Source of the DNA: Chitinophagaceae bacterium
GTDB taxonomy: Bacteria; Bacteroidota; Bacteroidia; Chitinophagales; Chitinophagaceae
Direction of reading: 5' to 3'
NCBI GenBank assembly: GCA_019454915.1
Contig: JACFNM010000031.1
Coordinates: 1 to 19,412 of the forward strand
DNA length: 19,412 bases
A program made the position numbers and the translations under genes. This document shows positions 16,380 to 19,412 of the stretch, in pieces. The notes below the pieces were generated by a model. That model saw only the letters and a list, made by a program, of their open reading frames with translations, did not search any database and was not told where the DNA came from. The number at the start of each line of letters is the position of its first letter. The first letter of the stretch is position 1.

Positions 16380-17780
16380 ATGAAAAAATCATTCAAAAAA
16401 GATTCGCGTCGTAAGTTCATCAGACAAAATTTACTTACGGGAGCAGCAGCCATTTTGGGCGTTAAAGCAACATCTGCTCTTTCTCCATCATTGCAATCAA
16501 AGGAAACGGATATCCCCGCGGTTTTAGGCGGTAAGCCCGCTATCCCACCGGCAAAACCTCAATGGAAAAACTGGCCAATGTGGGATGTTGAGGCGGACGA
16601 ACCTTCAGTGATTAAGGTATTGAGAAGTGGCGTATGGTCGAGAGCTAATGTGGTTACAGAATTTGAAGATACCTGGGCGAAAACAATCGGTTCAAAGCGT
16701 TGCCTGACTACAGTCAACGGCACGAACGCGATGATCTGTTCACTGGTGAACCTGGGTATAGGCGGAGGGGATGAGGTTATTATTCCTCCATACACTTTTA
16801 TTGCTACGCCACAGGCTGTTTTACAAACAGGAGCGATACCTGTTTTTGTGGATATTGACCCGGAGACATTCCAGATGGATATAACTAAAATTGAAGAGAA
16901 GATAACGCCGCGTACGCGGGCTATTCTACCGGTTCATATAGCGGGGATACCCTGCGATATTGAAGGGATTATGAAAATAGCGAAGAAACACAACCTGGTG
17001 GTAGTGGAAGATGCCTGTCAGGCATGGCTTTCGGAGGTTAATCACAGGAAAGTAGGCAGCTTTGGTGATGCGGGTTGTTTTAGTTTTCAGAATTCCAAGA
17101 ATATACCGATGGGAGAAGGAGGAGCTATTGTAAGCGATGATGAAGCGTTTATTGACCGGTGTTATTCCTATCATAATTATGGGATAGCGCATGGGAGTGC
17201 GATTTCCAACTTTGGCAGGGGAGCTTCGATGTACGGTACAAAGTTGCGTCTTACGGAATATCAGGCAGCGATCGGACTTGCCCAGTTAAAGCGGTTGGAC
17301 GCTCAAACGACGATCCGCGCGAATAATGCAGCTTATCTGAAGGCTGAGTTGGAGAAGATCGCGGGAATAATCCCTTATAAACTGGCGTCTTATATCACGC
17401 GTGTCTCTTTTCATTTGTTCCCCTTCAGGTATAAAAAGGAATCGTTCGAAGGTTTATCCAGACAAGCATTTTTAAAGTCGTTGGCAGCAGAGGGAGTACC
17501 CTGTTCGGGCGGATACACCCCGTTGAACAAGCAGCCTTATCTGGCGCATGCTTTTCAGACTAAGAATTTCAGGAAGATGTATGCTCCCGAGTTATTGGAT
17601 ATAGACGCATATAACAGGCGGAATGAATGCCCTCAGAATGATATCGTGTGTAATGAGGAAGCGATATGGTTTACACAGAATATTCTTTTGGGTAGCAGAT
17701 CAGATATGGATTTTATCGTTGCAGCCATCCGAAAGATACAGAAGAACGCGGGTTCGATTAAGAAAGCGTTAGGTTCATGA
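16380..17780 (+). CDS. Tat-exported DegT/DnrJ/EryC1/StrS PLP aminotransferase
   Basis: A fold-type I PLP enzyme of the sugar aminotransferase family, which transfers an amino group to keto-sugars (some relatives are dehydratases). Key features are the start of the domain at LGGKPAIPP (49-57), the glycine-rich NGTNAM (113-118), IPPYTF (135-140), Asp211 in VVVEDACQA, which contacts the PLP ring nitrogen in the family, and Lys240 in SFQNSKNIPMGEGG as the Schiff-base lysine. Residues 1-35 are a twin-arginine signal (SRRKFIRQ at 9-16, then LLTGAAAILG). The signal is intact, so folded, cofactor-loaded export is implied. That is unusual, since family members normally build nucleotide-linked amino sugars in the cytosol. 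It precedes an exported Gfo/Idh/MocA protein by 76 nt; oxidation plus amination is a natural pair. Confidence 0.88.
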   Translation: MKKSFKKDSRRKFIRQNLLTGAAAILGVKATSALSPSLQSKETDIPAVLGGKPAIPPAKPQWKNWPMWDVEADEPSVIKVLRSGVWSRANVVTEFEDTWAKTIGSKRCLTTVNGTNAMICSLVNLGIGGGDEVIIPPYTFIATPQAVLQTGAIPVFVDIDPETFQMDITKIEEKITPRTRAILPVHIAGIPCDIEGIMKIAKKHNLVVVEDACQAWLSEVNHRKVGSFGDAGCFSFQNSKNIPMGEGGAIVSDDEAFIDRCYSYHNYGIAHGSAISNFGRGASMYGTKLRLTEYQAAIGLAQLKRLDAQTTIRANNAAYLKAELEKIAGIIPYKLASYITRVSFHLFPFRYKKESFEGLSRQAFLKSLAAEGVPCSGGYTPLNKQPYLAHAFQTKNFRKMYAPELLDIDAYNRRNECPQNDIVCNEEAIWFTQNILLGSRSDMDFIVAAIRKIQKNAGSIKKALGS

Positions 17781-17856
17781 ATTGACGCCTGAACTTCTTA
17801 TCAATCCAAATGAAGGTACGTCCTAAATTGTAACATAAATCTTATAATTCAAACAG

Positions 17857-19251
17857 ATGATAGCAAAAAAATTATTCTTCTTTTCTTTTTTAGTTATGAG
17901 CCTGATAGGGATACAAAGTTGCCAGAATAATCCGCCTGCCGGTGAAGCAGATAATGATACGTACCGGTTGGCGATGTTAGCTCCGGGGCATTTTCACGCT
18001 GCCCTTTTACAGAAATCCATGTATCCGGAAATAGACTCTACGGTGGATGTATATGCTCCCGATGGGCCGGAATTAAACACCTACCTGGATTTTATTAGCG
18101 GTTACAATAGCAGATCTGATAATCCGACCCACTGGAACGAGGAAGTGTACACCGGGCAGGACTACCTGGAAAAGATGCTGGCGACTGAAAAGCCGGGAAG
18201 AACCATCGTGGCCATTTCAGGAAATAATCAGAGAAAAACAGAATATATCACTTCATCGGTAAATGCCGGATTACACGTATTGGCTGATAAACCGATGGTC
18301 ATCTCAACCGAAAATTTTACACAATTAAAAAAGGCATTTGAAACCGCACGAGAGAAGAAAGTCGTACTTTATGATATAATGACTGAACGCTATGCCGCAA
18401 TCAACATTATTCAGAAAGCGCTGCGATATATGCCGGATGTATTCGGTGAGTTGGAAAATGGAACGCCGGATAATCCGGCTGTTATCCTAAAAAGTCTGCA
18501 TCATTATTACAAGACTGTGTCGGGTAAAACCCTTCGGCGTCCGGCCTGGTTTTTTGATGTAAATCAGCAGGGCGGGGGACTTCTTGATATCACTACTCAT
18601 TTTATTGATATCATTCAGTGGGCGTGTTTCTCGGAGACGGTATTCGATTACGAAAAAGACGTGCAGATGCTTTCCGCCAAGCAGTGGCCAACGACGCTAA
18701 CCCTGGAACAATTTAAAAAGGTAACAGGAGTTGATCAGTATCCGGATTACCTGAAAAAAGATGTTAAAGGAGATCAGTTGAATATTTATGGAAACGGAGA
18801 AATGCATTATACCTTAAAGGGAGTGAATGCAGAAGTGGGTGTGGAATGGAGATATGTGGCGCCCGAAGGGACAGGCGATACTTATTTTTCCCAGATTAGA
18901 GGCACCAAAGCCACATTAACAATCCGACAGGATAAGGAACAAAACTACAAACCCACATTGTATATCAAGCCCGCCGATAGAAACGATAAGAGCTGGAAAG
19001 CTGCATTAGAAAAAGGATTGGAAAAAATCACTCAGCAATTCGAAGGTGTAACGGTTGCTGAAACGGGTGATGAACTGGAAGTGGTGATTCCGGCGCAATT
19101 CGTAACCGGTGAGGAACCCAGATTTGCAGCGGTAATAAAAAAATATTTACAATTTTTGAAGTCTGGCAATATTCCCGACTGGGAAGAATCTTTTATGCTG
19201 ACAAAATACTATACCACCACCCGGGCCCTCGAAGTGGCGTCCGGAAAATAG
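17857..19251 (+). CDS. Gfo/Idh/MocA-family oxidoreductase, putative lipoprotein
   Basis: An NAD(P)-binding protein of the Gfo/Idh/MocA family, members of which oxidise sugar hydroxyls; some exported members (GH109) use tightly bound NAD for glycoside cleavage. The signal is MIAKKLFFFSFLVMSLIGIQSC with Cys22 as the likely lipidated residue. The Rossmann segment starts at YRLAMLAPGHFHAALLQ (36-52), in which the usual GxGxxG is replaced by APGHFHA. ADKP (143-146) stands for the EKP motif, with Lys145, and GGGLLDITTHFID (239-251) carries the expected catalytic His248. The C-terminal half resembles the family's Bacteroidota subgroup with its own oxidoreductase C-terminal domain. The 464-residue length is above the usual 330-400. 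It is the last gene of the run and is followed by a candidate terminator. Confidence 0.87.
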   Translation: MIAKKLFFFSFLVMSLIGIQSCQNNPPAGEADNDTYRLAMLAPGHFHAALLQKSMYPEIDSTVDVYAPDGPELNTYLDFISGYNSRSDNPTHWNEEVYTGQDYLEKMLATEKPGRTIVAISGNNQRKTEYITSSVNAGLHVLADKPMVISTENFTQLKKAFETAREKKVVLYDIMTERYAAINIIQKALRYMPDVFGELENGTPDNPAVILKSLHHYYKTVSGKTLRRPAWFFDVNQQGGGLLDITTHFIDIIQWACFSETVFDYEKDVQMLSAKQWPTTLTLEQFKKVTGVDQYPDYLKKDVKGDQLNIYGNGEMHYTLKGVNAEVGVEWRYVAPEGTGDTYFSQIRGTKATLTIRQDKEQNYKPTLYIKPADRNDKSWKAALEKGLEKITQQFEGVTVAETGDELEVVIPAQFVTGEEPRFAAVIKKYLQFLKSGNIPDWEESFMLTKYYTTTRALEVASGK

Positions 19252-19274
19252 TCACGAAAGAAATAATCTGACAG

Positions 19275-19300
19275 CTAATCCCGAAGTTCCCGGCGATTAG
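19275..19300 (+). terminator. Candidate intrinsic terminator after the oxidoreductase gene
   Basis: CTAATCCCG (19275-19283) pairs with CGG-c-GATTAG (19291-19300) as a 9-bp stem with a single bulged C. A short AAATTTT tract follows at 19301-19307. It lies 24 nt after the stop codon. The T run is only four bases, so it is a moderate candidate for the end of the transcript. Confidence 0.5.
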
Positions 19301-19379
19301 AAATTTTACTGCCTTATAATAACTGGTTTGAAATAGTCGGAGAAAAAAAGTTAATAAATTCGTAGGGGTTTAAGCCCGC

Positions 19380-19391
19380 TAAGTATACTTA
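19380..19391. promoter_or_regulatory. Perfect 12-bp palindrome near the window end
   Basis: TAAGTATACTTA is an exact palindrome, placed 3 nt before an ATG at 19395 that opens at most six codons before the window ends. It could be an operator for a following gene, but A/T-rich palindromes of this size also arise by chance. Whether the ATG starts a real gene cannot be judged. Confidence 0.25.
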
Positions 19392-19412
19392 AGGATGAAA
19401 TGTCCCCGGAAG

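Noticed and set aside
19395..19412. Start of a further gene at the window end
   Set aside because: Only six codons are visible and they match nothing recognisable.
1..19412. CRISPR arrays, tRNA or rRNA genes, insertion-sequence ends
   Set aside because: No regularly spaced repeats, cloverleaf-like stretches, transposase reading frames or flanking terminal repeats were seen.

Overview
The window looks like chromosomal DNA of a Bacteroidota bacterium, plausibly Chitinophagales (an inference from style, not from a marker gene). Spacers are A/T-rich and most starts lack Shine-Dalgarno sequences. Lipoproteins and twin-arginine signals are frequent, and the protein families are those typical of Bacteroidota carbohydrate clusters. 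All twelve genes lie on the + strand, with short gaps or overlaps. I see no rRNA, tRNA, CRISPR array, insertion sequence, SusC/SusD pair, sulfatase or transcription regulator, so any transporter or regulator of the locus lies outside.

Region A (225-7675) holds five exported proteins. They are a lipoprotein whose LamG jelly roll is interrupted by a seven-bladed propeller, a BNR/sialidase-like lipoprotein with four Asp boxes, a six-bladed Kelch protein, an alpha/alpha-toroid protein carrying an odd beta-rich insertion, and a second large propeller with a Tat-like signal. Region B (7736-13361) holds two exported heparinase II/III-family polysaccharide lyases, each with an N-terminal Cys4 knuckle. 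The first has no ATG, GTG or TTG in a position that would include its obvious signal peptide; ATA at 7736 is the best start. A hairpin follows this block.

Region C (13467-19251) holds five enzymes of families usually thought of as cytosolic: an isochorismatase-like cysteine hydrolase, two overlapping amidohydrolase-fold proteins, a DegT/DnrJ/EryC1/StrS PLP aminotransferase and a Gfo/Idh/MocA oxidoreductase. Four of the five carry Tat or lipoprotein signals. The exception is the second amidohydrolase-fold protein, which has also lost every recognisable metal ligand and overlaps its competent, Tat-signalled partner by 11 nt. A hairpin with a short T run follows the last gene.

Working model (inference): the propeller and LamG proteins bind or trim a uronic-acid-containing or otherwise complex glycan, the two lyases cut it, and the exported redox, PLP and amide-acting enzymes process an unusual (possibly amino- or N-acyl-) sugar outside the cytoplasm. 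The substrate cannot be read from the sequence. The points most worth testing are the insertion in the toroid protein, the split LamG domain, the active/inactive amidohydrolase pair and the exported PLP/NAD enzyme block.
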